NCBI GenBank assembly: GCA_037447655.1
Contig: JBBHKE010000771.1
Coordinates: forward strand, 98,067-162,066
Source of the DNA: Zygnema cylindricum
Taxonomy: Eukaryota > Streptophyta > Zygnematophyceae > Zygnematales > Zygnemataceae
DNA: 64,000 nt
Direction of reading: 5' to 3'
Shown: piece after piece, positions 12,501 to 24,699 of the stretch
Position numbering within the stretch: the first letter of the stretch is position 1
Layout of the letters: every line of letters starts with the position of its first letter
Notes under the pieces: generated by a model
What the model saw: the letters and a program-made list of their open reading frames with translations, nothing else
Databases searched by the model: none
Told to the model about the DNA's origin: nothing
Position numbers and translations under genes: made by a program

Positions 12501-15500
12501 GAAATTACTGAAGGCTGTGTCAGTGTATCCTATGCCGTGTCGGGGGCATTCTAGGAGTTGCCAAGCTTCGTTAACCTCTTATTTTTTGGAATTTTCGTTT
12601 CAGATAATTAATCGTATTTGTCAAATAACTCCAACCAAGAATATAGTGGTTTGTGCTTGTAGTGATTAATATGTGTGCATGGTAAGAGAGATTGTCAACA
12701 GTTTCCTTTTAAATGAATTGAATGTTATGCAGTGAGACACCACTAGTCGATAAGATGACTGGTACACAAGTGAAAATGATTTTTTTGCTGGCTAATGATT
12801 TTTTCTGGTATTACAGGAGCGCATTCGTGTTAGCAAAGAGTTACTGGAAGCAAAAAGAATCGAAGAACAGCAGGAGCGCAAAAGGTGCACACCTCCTCAA
12901 TTTCTAGTTATTTGCCATCCTGGCAGTCCTGGAACTCTGTGTTGTCGGCTCTGGCCTGTGAGATGAACTCAGTGGGCTAATGGCCATTAGGAGAGAGCAT
13001 GCCTCTCACAGAAATTGGGGAAAAATAAGAATTTTGAACTGAACTGTATTGCCCTTTGCTACCTTTCTAGATCAGGGGTTTCGCAATGCTCAGCAAAGTC
13101 ACGCCTTGTTTTTCTGGTAGTTTTTGATGGAAATTTCAGCCCGAAATGACATTAGCCGTGTGGAGTGTTTGAAAGTGTCTTTAAGGACGCATTATCTCAG
13201 GAAGTTGCTTGGGATATTTCTATGATGACAAGTCAAGTATAGATTGGAGTAAAAGACCGCAAACACTACTTACTGACGAGTTCTATTTAGTTTCTTCAAT
13301 TTCTCACCTTGTTGTTTAGCCGCTTTTTACGAGAAAACTGCCAAGGATCTACTTTACTTAGGTTAGTCACCGGACAGGATCTATTTTGCCCCTTTTGGAA
13401 GTCACCTTGAGCTATTGAAGGATGAGCGATTCGGAAGACTGATTTTGTAACATCGCCAAGGATTGATGGGCTTGGCAGGAATTGGGGCAGTTAGTTCGGT
13501 TATGTGTCAGTGGACAATGTATGTGTACTATCATCTTTGATTTACAGCTTTATCATTTTTGTGTCCCTTTTGCCCTCTCAATGGTTGAACTGCCTTTCCA
13601 GAATTATTGCACTGAGACAAGCTGAAAAGGAGGAGGAAAAGCGCGCCCGGGAGAAGATTTTAGCAAGATTGCGGGAAGATAAGGTGCCTACTACGAAGCT
13701 GGGATATTGGTTTTGTGAAATGATTTTTGAAAAGGTCATTAGTTTGTGTATTTTGATTGGACAAGGTTCCACGCTTCAAAAATTTATCCAGCATTTGGGT
13801 TACACTTTTTCTTTGTTGATTTCAGTTTTTTTCTAACCAGTAAGAGAGGTAGATGCATATAGCTCCGTAATTCTTACTTGCTGTTGACGTTGTTACCTTG
13901 AGAAAGGTAATTGTTGTGTATCGGGTGAAATTATATTGCGATAAATTCGATATTTTGATATATCAATTATCGACCGGTCAGAGGCCTCGATATATCGCAC
14001 CGGGACCAGCATATTATATCGTGATATATTTGGTAAAAAAGTGGGCATCCGTACAGTTTTGGTACTGTAAATCGTACGGTACATAGCACGGCAAATTGTA
14101 CGGTGAATCGTACGGAGAATCCCCCCCCCCCCACTGAGCGGTGGAATTTCTTTTGACTTTAAGTCACTTCAATATATCGCGATAGAAATATATCGAATTA
14201 TCGGCCGATATACCGCTTAAATATTGCGGTATTGAGCTTCTCGATATATTGATGCAAAATATCGATTATCAGGTACACAAAATTAGGTACATCAAATATC
14301 GGCAAGTGGTCCTCGATACACAACACTAGAGAAAGGTTTGCTATTGTTTGTTTTCTGTTAATACTAGCAGTTCAATTATAGAAACACTACTTATTTTGAG
14401 AGGTTATTTTGTTTGATCGGTAGGAGGAGAGGAGGAGAAAGCTGGGCCTACCTCCAGTAGAGCCTGCTGCGCCTCAAGTTAGCACTCCCATGGAGACGGA
14501 GAAAAAGGTGAACAGTTTATCCTTGGAGCCCAAATGAATGGTTAAACTCTCGTTAATTCCTTTTTAAACATTTGTCAATAGTGCAAATAGAATTAATGTA
14601 ACCAGAAATTTGCATTTGGAATAAAATCTAATGGCAACAAGCAGACGGTAGTGGTATTTGCATTGTGGTTATAGTTATCCTTTCAGGACGTTTTTTGCTG
14701 TGTTTACTCGTTTTTGCTTAAGTTGTTGGAGTGACCAGTCGGTTTTAAAGTTGAGTGATAGAGCAACAGCTATGGAGATTTTGTGACCAACAGATCAGAT
14801 AATGGCACTGACATCTAAAAATTTTTAACAACGGTTTCGACATAAAAGTTTCCGAAGGTGTACAAGCATTCTTGAAACTTGTCGATCATTTTTACCCCTT
14901 TTTTGTGCTTTCTGTACATTTTTCCATTCCGCTACTTCAAAACTCAGAGTAGTGCAATTTTGCTTTTTCATATGTACGATCTCTAGTCATGTAAGCCTGC
15001 ACGACACCATTTTGCCGTCAACGTCTACATATGAAGAGTTTTCACAGTTTGTATTGAAAATATAGGATAAGTTCTGCTAAGCTTGTGACGCTCGTAGCAA
15101 GAAACGTTGTGTTAACAGATATTGCAAGTGTGAATACCACGAGTGAATTCAAATGAACTCCCTTTTATCATTATCATAGCTGAAATCTGCTTGCCTGCAG
15201 CTTTTGCGGGTGGTTGCGCTATTCGCATGAAAGCAGTATATTCTCCAATTTGGATTGTTTGAATTTTTATGGAATTTTGTTTTCCCCTACTTGGTATGTA
15301 AGTATTATGTCTCAATAGAAGACTGATAGCATATGCTGTATTTTTACCAGTTTGAGCTCAGGATGAAACCCCTAACTCAATGCTGGAGCTTGGGGAGTTA
15401 TTTTAGTCGATGAAAACATGCTGTCAAAAAATTGCTCCTTATCTAAGGCAGCTAAAGCGGCGACATTCCCCTTTCAAAAGACCTTAATTTATTGTATTTA

Positions 15501-16503
15501 TTTTATTGGTTTTAAAATTCTGTTACTTGCTCAATTATTCACGGGAGGCTTCCCTATGTTTGCAGCCTGCTGCTCTTCCCATGCGACCTGCTAATAAGGC
15601 AGAACAAATGCGTGAACTTCTTCGAGGACTAAAACAAGCCCATCAGGTACAAACCTAGAGGATTCCCATCAGAGATAAGCCTTGTCCTTTTTCTATTTAT
15701 GGCCTTGAACACAAGCTATAAAGTTACATGCACGTTTAAATTTGACAAGCAGACAGTCTATTAGCCTAATATCTCCAAGTTTTGAAGTTTATTCCTTATC
15801 GCTCATTAGTAACAAATATTGGAAAACCAATCTGTAATGTTTTGCTTTGCACCTGTGTGTTATTGTAGGGACCAGTCATACGTGGCTTGTTTTTATGTAG
15901 ATGATGGTCTCCTTTCTCTTCCCATATAAATTTTTAGAAGAATACAAAACTTTGAAAGTTGAGGGGATAAGAAGTTCAAATTGTGGGAATTGTGGGTGGG
16001 TGAATAAATCAGACGGAGGATGCCCGAGTGAAGAAAGCGTTTCAGACCCTCCTCACATTTGTTTCTAATCTCGCTCAGAGACCAGAGGAGGAGAAGTTTC
16101 GTCGCATACGAATCACCAATCCTGCATTCCAGGTATTCGGAAATTAATTTGAGAGGAATCCCGTGTTTGGTTGAGACTCTTTTCATCTATGTTTGATATG
16201 CGGGAAGAACACTTGTTCTATTTGCACAGTATCCATTTGTAGTTAGTTTTTCGAGTTTCGAATGAGCGACTTATGCAAAATATGGACTTTGGTGGCGATG
16301 GGATGGGTGGGGTTTTGGGTTTTCAGGAAAGAGTGGGAAGCCTTAAGAATGGTATTGAATTCTTGCAACTTTGCGGTTTTGAGAAAAACGATACTGGAGA
16401 GTTTTTGGTTATCGAGCGTGAAAAGGTCAATTCAATGTTGCTCAACACAGCTGGAGGTGAATTGAATTCAGCGATTGTAAATCCTTTCTTCGGAGTGTTA
16501 TAG
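9538..16503 (+). CDS. Zinc finger/UBA/PUB domain protein
   Basis: Thirteen exons: 9538-9669, 10102-10152, 10464-10644, 11456-11551, 11702-11778, 12169-12245, 12399-12459, 12817-12884, 13602-13683, 14424-14507, 15566-15646, 16013-16132, 16327-16503. They sum to 429 codons with GT-AG junctions in consistent phase. The 428-residue product has two C2H2-like fingers (CNQCNTQL...H...H and CTVCGKPC...H...GH, residues about 12-75), a UBA domain (about 128-170, [17 protein letters not shown]), a long charged coiled coil (about 200-300) and a C-terminal PUB domain (about 332-415) ending [12 protein letters not shown]. Family knowledge: UBA binds ubiquitin and PUB binds p97/CDC48, so it is probably an adaptor in ubiquitin-dependent segregase work in cytosol or nucleus. 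Domain order and length match the Arabidopsis UBA/TS-N protein At1g04850 as I recall it. The start is the first ATG in frame. A MITE lies in intron 9. Confidence 0.9.
9741..9809. repeat. Hairpin inverted repeat in intron 1
   Basis: GCAAAAGGTGTAAA ... GCGTGGTGC is followed after a short loop by GCACCACGC ... TTTACACCTTTTG, giving two nearly complementary arms of about 27 bases each. It could be a tiny MITE or a transcribed hairpin. There is no evidence that it is processed. Confidence 0.6.
13908..14328. mobile_element. hAT-like MITE in intron 9
   Basis: 421-bp element with terminal inverted repeats TAATTGTTGTGTATCG (left) and TAGTGTTGTGTATCG (right end, read inward). It is flanked by a perfect 8-bp duplication GAGAAAGG (13900-13907 and 14329-14336). 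The interior is rich in ATATATCG words and includes a C homopolymer near 14120. The same terminus occurs immediately after both CDC5 stop codons. Confidence 0.8.
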
Positions 16504-18070
16504 TGATGATAAAAGCTGAAAATTACAAAAGTAGGTTTGTACTTAATTTGTCAGTACATTGCTTATATAATTCATGACAGAATTTTTTGGCTACAAAGAG
16601 TTGTTGGCTGATATTTGTATTTTTGCTTTGCTTTCTCTGATTATGGAAAGATGAAAAATTGCTCTCAGGATGTTATGTACATGTCTGGTTATCTTATGGG
16701 AGGCTCCTGCTTACCGTTCTGTTCCGTTATGTTTTGTTGTCGGTTTCGTTTGTTCCGTGTTTTCATTTTATTGTTATGACTGATGCCATGGATAACTTTT
16801 AAGTGTGAAAGGAATGAATTTTCAAAAGAAAAACATCCAATTTTTCCTTTGCTTTTCTAACATGTTGGACTGTTCCAAGAATGTCCATTGCTGTTGCTCA
16901 TTTTTTCGCTGTGAAATTTTTCCACTCGCCAGTCAAATTATTTATTGCAAACTGTTAAAATGAAATCTACTCATGTGGTGTAATCTGTTGACATTCATTT
17001 TATTTCCACTTATTGTCCAGACAGTAGTAGTGATGCTTGTAACTTCAACTATAAAACAATTTGGATAAACAAAACATTTCACGAAAGTATACAGGCATTG
17101 CGTTTAGGATATGAGCGAGTAAATGATCTAGTCAGTCCAATTTGTGAAGTTATGCTGTCATGTACATGTGTCAAGACAACTTTCTAAACTAATTATGTAA
17201 ATGTTGCTAATTTACATAAGCTTTTTACTTTTTTTTTGCCATTGGATTCAACAATTAGCTTTTGCAAACTATGTATACATTCCAGATTAATAGCGTAGGG
17301 AAGTGAAAGGACGGTAGGATTTATGGCGGAGATCTCTTGTAAACTGCTCGTGCCTGGTGAAATCATCTAAGTAGAAAAGCTGTCACTTCAGCGAGTAGGG
17401 AGTGCCCTCTGGACTTATGACATTGTTAAATTGGCAGTGCCTTCTTCAGAAACCTGAGGGCTCTGCATGTTCTACTACTTAAATCTTCTAATGAAACGAC
17501 ATTTTGGCTTTTTTGCTGTGCTTCCATATGACACCATCTCTGATTTAATGCCAGACAAGTAAGAAAAAAGAGTTGACGCAAAAATGCATTGGACTTAAAC
17601 GAGATTGGCAAACTCGTATGATTGGATTTTACCGAGACGTAAATACGAGGTAAAACACTTTCACGAAGTACAAGAAACAGCTGCTAAGCACAATAACACA
17701 ATAAAGCGAAGTTGTGAGAAGGAAAGAGAAAATGGAATTCAAAATATACAAAAAGTCTGAGAAGAAAAATAATAGGATAACTACACATTAAGCCAGCTTT
17801 TTAAGACTTCCTTTAGAATGGCTAACTACACACCAATGCTGATTGTAGAAGCTTTCTCAGCCATTCACAAAATCTATTTGTTACAATTGCATGGAACAAG
17901 GATTCAACTATACAACTCCACTTATCAAAAGCTACCAACTAAGGCAGCTTCCTTTCTGAACGCCCAACACTATTTGTTACAGTTTACCAGAACAAGACTT
18001 CAACTAATCCACTCTTTGCATCCAGTCACCAAATCCTCTTTCTACCTTATGTACAGAAATCGTTTCATGT
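16504..18070. other. Intergenic, no gene seen
   Basis: AT-rich DNA between two convergent genes (the UBA/PUB gene ends at 16503, the PX gene ends at 18071). It presumably holds both 3' UTRs. Short open frames here lack motifs and codon bias. I found no RNA gene or transposon end. Confidence 0.5.
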
Positions 18071-21000
18071 CTACAAGGCAAAATCAGTAATGAAGGAGCT
18101 CATATTCACATCTTTCGTGCCCTTCTTTGAATCACCATTAAAACTTGTCCTTAGTGTCCTTCCCACAAGAACAGTATTTTCATCGTTGCTCCTAACCATC
18201 ATATTCGCATGGTCTCTTCCAGCCAATTCGTGGGCAGTCTCCATTTCTGAGAAGCTCGATTTTTCGTTCAAACATATTTGACATTTTTTTTTCGCAGATA
18301 GACAAACCGTATGAATTAAGGCCTTACATAGAGGGCATTTGCTGGCGATATCCGCCTACAATCCCAGACAAAAATAAAAAATAAGATATACTAGCACAGC
18401 AAGTTTAAGAAGATTTTACTCGTATTGGGAGTTTTTCAAAATTGTCCCTTTTACAATTCTAAAAAATGGTAGCTTACCTCGAATGTGAAAATTTGGCTGT
18501 CTTTCGGCCCTTTCATACATCCAGACCCAGCTGCACAAGGGACGCCGACTGCTCGACAGGTGGCGCAGTCTTGTCTTATGTGAGCCCGCAGGCGTGACAC
18601 CATCCTTTCCAAAAATCCAGGCACAACTGCTCACATTTATGCCCAAACCAAAAATTCCGTGCCACATTAAGACCCTCAAGACAAGAAAAAAAAAAACTTA
18701 ATACTTCGTCCATTTGTACCTCCTCTCTCAACCAAGAGAATTCTAAAAACTACAACAGTATACCTCAACTTCGCAGTGCGACCTTACGAGCATTACAAGA
18801 AACTCTAACCAAGACATCGCAACCCATCTCCACCTTTATCAACTTTAACAGTGGAAACTAAAATACTGCACATTTTAAAAACTCCAAATGGAAATAGTAC
18901 AAAGTCAAACAGTCAACTTAGTAGTGGTGACATTCTCTCACCTGCAAATGAACCGAGAGAGAGATCCGCGAGTTCTCGAAGAGAAAAAAAGTCGTTGTCC
19001 AGAAGAAGGTAGCGACGCTGCCCCAGTCCAGCGGCCAATCGTAGGCCAGCTTCACACTGGAGGGAGCTTTGCAGTCGTGCCAGATGGCGGCGTAAGATTC
19101 GAACACGTGCCAAAATTGAAACACGAGTATAGAGGAGAGGATTGACAGCACTTACACAGAGCATGGGCTGCAGAAAAAATCAAGAGATTGTCATTAATTA
19201 CTGCTATTAGATTGAAAGATCCTAAAAAATATATAATGCACAGAAAAATTTGGACATGCATGAAAAGAGTGAGTGTTTTTGAGTTGAATGCCCAATTTGT
19301 TAGGGGTAAGAGTGGGGGGGGAAAGGGAAAGTTGGGCACGAAGTGAATCGGCTTGTGTAAATCAGAAAGTCTAAGTCCTACGACACAACCGAGTGAAAAG
19401 TGATTCGCTTATTACATAAGGTGGAATTCAAAATCAGCATATACCAGACAACTGAAACTCACATGTGCATAAGTAGATATCAAACACCCCTAATTAAACG
19501 CCAAAAGCAGATTGTTTGAACCACTACACTTTATGCCCAAAGAGAAGGCCATTGTTGACTGTTGCCATTGTTGATAAACATAGGACACAGATTTAGACAA
19601 AACTTAGTCCAATTTTCATTACCGTTATTGTTGCTTATAACCATGCCCGGAATTTTTTTTCACTGATCCTGATTTGTGTAATCCAAAACAAACACGTATG
19701 TGTAAACAGAAAGCAGGTACGCATACCTGATCGTGAATCGAATCCAAATAGGCCTTCGCTAGCTGTGAAACCGTCCTCGGTTGGAAATCCCACAACCTTA
19801 ATACTCTCGCAGGAATGAGAGAGACATCCCCCACATGACAGACACCGCAAAAAAGTTGTCCCGTATACTCACACAAACGAGGGGAGGAGATACCACCCAA
19901 TCCCAGCCCCCCAGCAAGTCCGGAAACAATGCCACCTGTCGAGCCAGCAGCACTCAGAGGCCTGTTCACAAAGTAAAGAAAAGGCGACGAGATCAGGAAT
20001 GAAAGGAAAAGTGAAGCAATAAGAAAGTAAAGAAAAAGCAAAGCAATCAGGAAGGAAATAATCTGGCTGTAGCCTAGAAAAGATACGGCAAACGCAAAAA
20101 CCTATTTCCCGTGCTCACCTGTAACATCCTCCACAACGGTAATGCTGCACATGGAGCTGCTGTACTACAGTTTTCCGTGGTGGAATCTCCAAAATTAATC
20201 GTATAGTCTTACCCAATGTGGGTGCAAAAAGATCTCCTGATTCAGATCGACCATATCTATTCCTAGAAGGAGACATAGCAGACGAATTTTCTGCATCGAC
20301 GTCACGAGCTGTAGAGTTCCATTCACTTAAAAAACTGCTCGAATTCTGATTGTCCAGTCTACTACTTCTTGTTGCCTCAGTGTCTCCTGTACCGAACCTC
20401 TCCAGATCCACCTCAACACCCTCCCCACCAGTAGACCGCTTTGTCCACACAGATGAAGAAGAAAATGGCAACAACCCAAAGACATTTGATAACCCTTCAG
20501 AGGTTTGCCGGAAACCTTTCCAAGATGGAGATAAGAATTCAAAAAATGTCCGACTAGATGCTACAAGACTGTCTTCATCTTCTAGAGCTGATCTCAGGCA
20601 GCTCTGTAACAAAGAGCTCCTTCGCTCGACTACATTGGGAGAAATGTTACCAAATAAGTTTCTGCTTTCTACAAGAACGTTATTCCAGGGGTCTGGCAAG
20701 AATCTGCTTTCGCCTGCAACTCCTAAACCTAATTCCCTATTCAATACACGGCACAAAGATACAAAATCACGATATCGACGTTCAACAATCCACTCCTTTT
20801 TCTCCCCCTTCAATCTTATTCTATACACTGTATGCTCCTTAACTCCAACAACTCGATCACCAAGGGAGACCCCGCCTCTAACTTGCTTTGCCCCGATAAC
20901 TTCTGCATAGACTATCCGTTCCCCCCTTGGATCTGCACTATCTATGCCATCCTCTTCCACTCTCGAAACGACATCAGATTTAGCTTCTTTACTGCCGGAG

Positions 21001-23375
21001 GCATTATTTGCCCAAGATCCCCAGAAACTAGAGAATGAAGGGTTAAGCTTATTCAAGCTTGCACTCTTGATCTGCTCCATAACTTGAGACTCCATGGATT
21101 CCATGTGACGAATACGTGCACTTATGGAGTCTCCAGGGTTAAACTCTGACTCTGGGTCAAGGAGAACATCCTCCATATCAGCCACCATATCCATATATGC
21201 CTCTTTCACTTCTAAACGCTCCACATATCTTGCCACCTGTAACAACCATGTCGGTATCCAATGCTATCAGGCATTGCACCAATTTTTTAAAGCCTCTCCA
21301 AAAAGAAGTTGATATCGGCGAGACCAAAGTTTTAGACCACACACCCTCTAACATCATTAGGGTGATAACAGAAAGTACACTCGACTTGAAAACTCAATCT
21401 TTCCGTCATACAAAGACATCATGACTTTTTGTGTAATGCCAATTCATTTGCACATTTAGTAAAATAGGTGCTATTTTTGTCGACCATTTCCTACTGACAA
21501 CCTTAAATCATTCATTTCTGTACTCAACCAACAAAGCCTCTCTCCCTCCGTCTCCCGTCGATATTTTAATTAGTTCGGGCATTCATCCAAATTTCTTTCT
21601 ACCTAACTTACAGTAAAGCTTGCTTGATCAGAATCACCAAATCCGGTGTGTGCTAAAAAACCAGAAAAATGACCTCATTGAGGAGAAAAAAACTAAATAA
21701 AGTATTTTCAGCATTTTGCACACATATTACTAAGAGAACTTCAAACACAGAATATCAATCTGAATATCGCCAGGCCATGAATTTCAACCTTTCCATAGCA
21801 AAAAACAATTTCTCCTTTAAAACATGTACTTTAAAAAATTTAAGCAGGGGGAAAATAAAACCAAAATTGTCAATTTTTTGTCATCCCAACATAATCATAC
21901 CCAAACCAAAAATTTGCCAGAGGGACTTATCCAGAAAAGACGTTGAACATTTTCAAGTAATAATTCTTTCCTCTCACCTCATTGAATCGAGTATCATCCA
22001 CAGATAATTCCAAAAATGTCCCTCTTCTCTCCTCCTCCTGGGCTTTCAAATCCGACAGTGACAGTAACTTCTGTACTCCATCATTTTGCCCTTTTAAGCC
22101 AGGTGAGCCCATTTTCTCCAAATCTTTTTTCTCCAAAACCTTTTTATCCAAATCAATAGTGTGTTGATCATCTCGTACTTCATCCATTGGAAAGGCCATT
22201 TCCCAAGGTTTTTTTATATGCCTGGACCCATATTTAAATTTTTCTTCGCAAATTTCTCTTTCACCATCTTCTTTTTGTGTCTCCAATTTATGAAAAAACT
22301 CCGAAACCAGAAAAGGGACTTTGGGTATATTGAGCCCGTTATGTCCACCTTTTTCACAATAATAATCACCCTCTTTGTCAAAAAACGAATTCTCCACGTT
22401 AGAATTTTCAGCTTCCATTTGCACATTCTTTAACTTTCTTTCCATCTTTTCCCCCAATTGTTCTTCCCTCCAAGGCCTCTCTCCTTCTTCTCCTTCTTTT
22501 GCAAAAACCATCTCTTTTTGCAAACCTCCTCTCTCCTCCTCCTCCCCCTGTAGAACAGAAATAAATTGTCCAATTCTCTCTCCGGGGTGAAGCAATCCCC
22601 ATTCTTCCTCCTCTCTTTCCTCACTCCTCTCCAACACTTTGAATTCCACCTTTTTCAAAAGCATATGGACTCCCTCTTCCTTCCTCTCCCTCCCCTCGTC
22701 TCTTTGTCTCCCTTCTTGCAATGCATAATCCACAAGACCCTCCCTTGAAGCCCCATAAAAATCTACAGCCTCACTCTCCTCTTCCCCCCCAATCACACAC
22801 TTAACTAAATCCAGCTTCTCTCTTCTTTCCCCTCTCTCTTCTCTTTTCGTCTCTTCCCTCTCTTCTCTCTCAGCAATTTCTCCAGTATCTCCACCCTTCC
22901 CACCCTTCCCACCCTTCCCACCCTTCCCACCCTTCCCACACTCTTCGCTTACTCCTTGCTCGCCTCTCTCTCCACTCTCTCCAAAATCATCTTCTCCATC
23001 TACAAAACTAGGACTCTCTCCCACCTCCTTCCATTTATCCGTACGACTATGGCCACTCTTCAATTCCGTGATTATCTCTCCCAACCCTTGGACTCTCCTT
23101 GTTTCAGGTGCTCTAATTCTCCTCCCTCCTCTCCTCCTCCCCCCTCTCTTCTCCCCCTTTGGACTAACTCTCCCTATAGGCTTACTATAAAAACTTTCAA
23201 CATGTTCCCCACAATTTATCAAAACCCCTGTCCTTTCTGAACCCTTTTTCTTTCGTTGAACTTTTCCGGTTTCTGGTAAAGGAAGAAGAGTTTCTCCTTC
23301 TGATTGGCTACTTTCTGAAAGGAAAGATGGCTCTCTCTGCAACTCTAAAGCATTCGAAGAATAGGCTTCCCCCAT
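18071..23375 (-). CDS. PX and Rubicon-homology zinc domain protein
   Basis: Six exons on the minus strand: 23375-21978, 21236-20119, 19961-19727, 19167-18942, 18626-18478, 18355-18071. They total 1137 codons with consistent phases. Exon 1 (about 466 residues) is low-complexity, Glu/Gly/Lys-rich and unconserved-looking. A PX domain lies at about 572-690, with the phosphoinositide-binding RRYRDF. From about 830 onward is the Rubicon-homology (zf-RING_9/DUF4206) cysteine array: HYRCGGC, CEYTGQLFCGVCH, SQLAKAYLDSI, CATCRAVGVPC, CPLCKALIHTVC, CQIC. Plant members of this PX-plus-Rubicon family are expected on PI3P-rich endosomal membranes; function in trafficking or autophagy is inferred by analogy. 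The start is the first ATG in the long open frame; an upstream exon cannot be excluded. It is divergent from CAP-G, 1.3 kb away. Confidence 0.88.
22899..22937 (-). repeat. Gly-Gly-Lys coding minisatellite in the PX gene
   Basis: A nine-base unit (CCCTTCCCA on the plus strand) is repeated about four times in tandem inside exon 1 and encodes a run of GKG tripeptides. The surrounding 22430-23000 is strongly polypyrimidine on the plus strand, matching the Glu/Lys/Gly-rich protein. Confidence 0.8.
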
Positions 23376-24699
23376 ACCAGCCTTGTCTTTATTTAGTTGC
23401 TCCAAGAAAACCCTAATACTGCTCCCTTTCGCTCAAATTTGGACATATTGCCAGCCTCTGTAATCTGTCTCTGATATTCTTATTTTCCTGTATTATTATT
23501 AGTTCTCTCTCGCGACTTTTCGCTCCCATTTCCTTCCCCGCGCCCTTTGGTGACATGGAAAAGGCTACAGTCAATCAGAACGACACGTGGCACGCGGGGA
23601 AAATTCCAGTTTCGCAAAATCGAGACGAAAGCGAAGTTCGATGGCGGTCCGTACGGACACAACTCTTCAGCTGTTCAGGATACGGTACAGCTAGAAATGC
23701 ACTTTACTGTACTTTTACTGTACTTTTACTGTACCTTTATATTTCTACCAGGTTAAAAGTGCGAAATCACGTGCAAACGCTATATCCAGTACTCTCGTAT
23801 TATAAGCGTACTATACGTGTTTACAAGGTATTCTATGCGTACAATACTGATATACCAGATAGAGTTTGAATGCGTTTCGCACTTTTGATCTATGATAGAG
23901 TCGCCACACTGAAATCGAAAATTGCTAGGTAATAGTGGGAGTATGTAATTGTAACGTAGATTTTAAGCATGGCAAATTGGCAACCCTATGAGACTTTTAC
24001 TGTACTGCCGTTTACTGTACTTTTCTAGTAAGTGTTCTTAAAATTAGAAATAGTGTACATACTAGAAGTATACCGTGAATCGTTATTAGCCTTATGTACG
24101 CTATATCGGCACCCCAAAATTTTGACATTGATACCTTAAATATTATAAATTACACTATTTAAATACGTGGACGATAATCTGCAACGTCTCCTGGCACTAA
24201 ATTAGAATGAATGACGCTATTTTTTTCTTTACACTAATAATTTCTATACGCTAATAACGATTCAAGGTGTACTTTACTTGTTTGTCAACGGCTCCGAACG
24301 TTCCGTACGGCTCATTTGAATGTAGCAGCGTCAAGCGCGGAAATTTTGAATTCTCTTTCTGCTTCTCCTGAAAGGACTTCCAAAGTTGGCTTGCCCATGT
24401 TTGTGTGTTAGTTCCTTTCGCTCTATTTTTCCTTGTAGTAGACTTCCACCCGCGTTCGGTTTCTCAGTTTCGTTTTTGCCTTCCGTTTTTTGTTCCCATG
24501 TTCTCGGATGGTTTACCATCGTGCTTTCTTAATAAAGTCTTGCAGACCTTGTATTGTCCAAGTTGAAGCTTATGGTACACGAGTATTACTTGTTAGTAGC
24601 GTTTGCGCTCTTCTGTCGTCATAGTTCTCTCCTAAAAAAAATTGTAGTTCTTAGGTAGATTATCATTATTATTTATTTATCTTTTTCAAGGCTGGGAAG
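23376..24699. promoter_or_regulatory. Divergent promoter of PX and CAP-G genes
   Basis: 1.3-kb interval between two divergently transcribed genes. It has an ACACGTGGCA G-box-like site near 23583. ACTTTTACTGT is repeated near 23703-23733. Two small inverted-repeat elements are present: arms AAAAGTGCGAAA at 23755-23766 and 23875-23886, and a 203-bp element at 24069-24271 (listed separately). Core promoter positions cannot be fixed. Confidence 0.5.
24069..24271. mobile_element. Small MITE, AATCG-ATTAG family
   Basis: Left end TATACCGTGAATCGTTATTAGC and right end (read inward) TACACCTTGAATCGTTATTAGC form an inverted repeat with a 15-bp perfect core. The termini and interior (TTTACACTAAT, GACGCTA) resemble those of the larger element at 52913-53423. 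No clear target-site duplication was found. Confidence 0.6.

Noticed and set aside
20350-20910. 186-codon plus-strand frame opposite the PX gene
   Set aside because: Antisense shadow of PX exon 2, whose minus-strand frame has a clear PX domain and cysteine array.
23755-23886. 132-bp inverted repeat with AAAAGTGCGAAA arms as a transposon
   Set aside because: The arms are only 12 bp and no target-site duplication is visible; noted only inside the divergent promoter entry.
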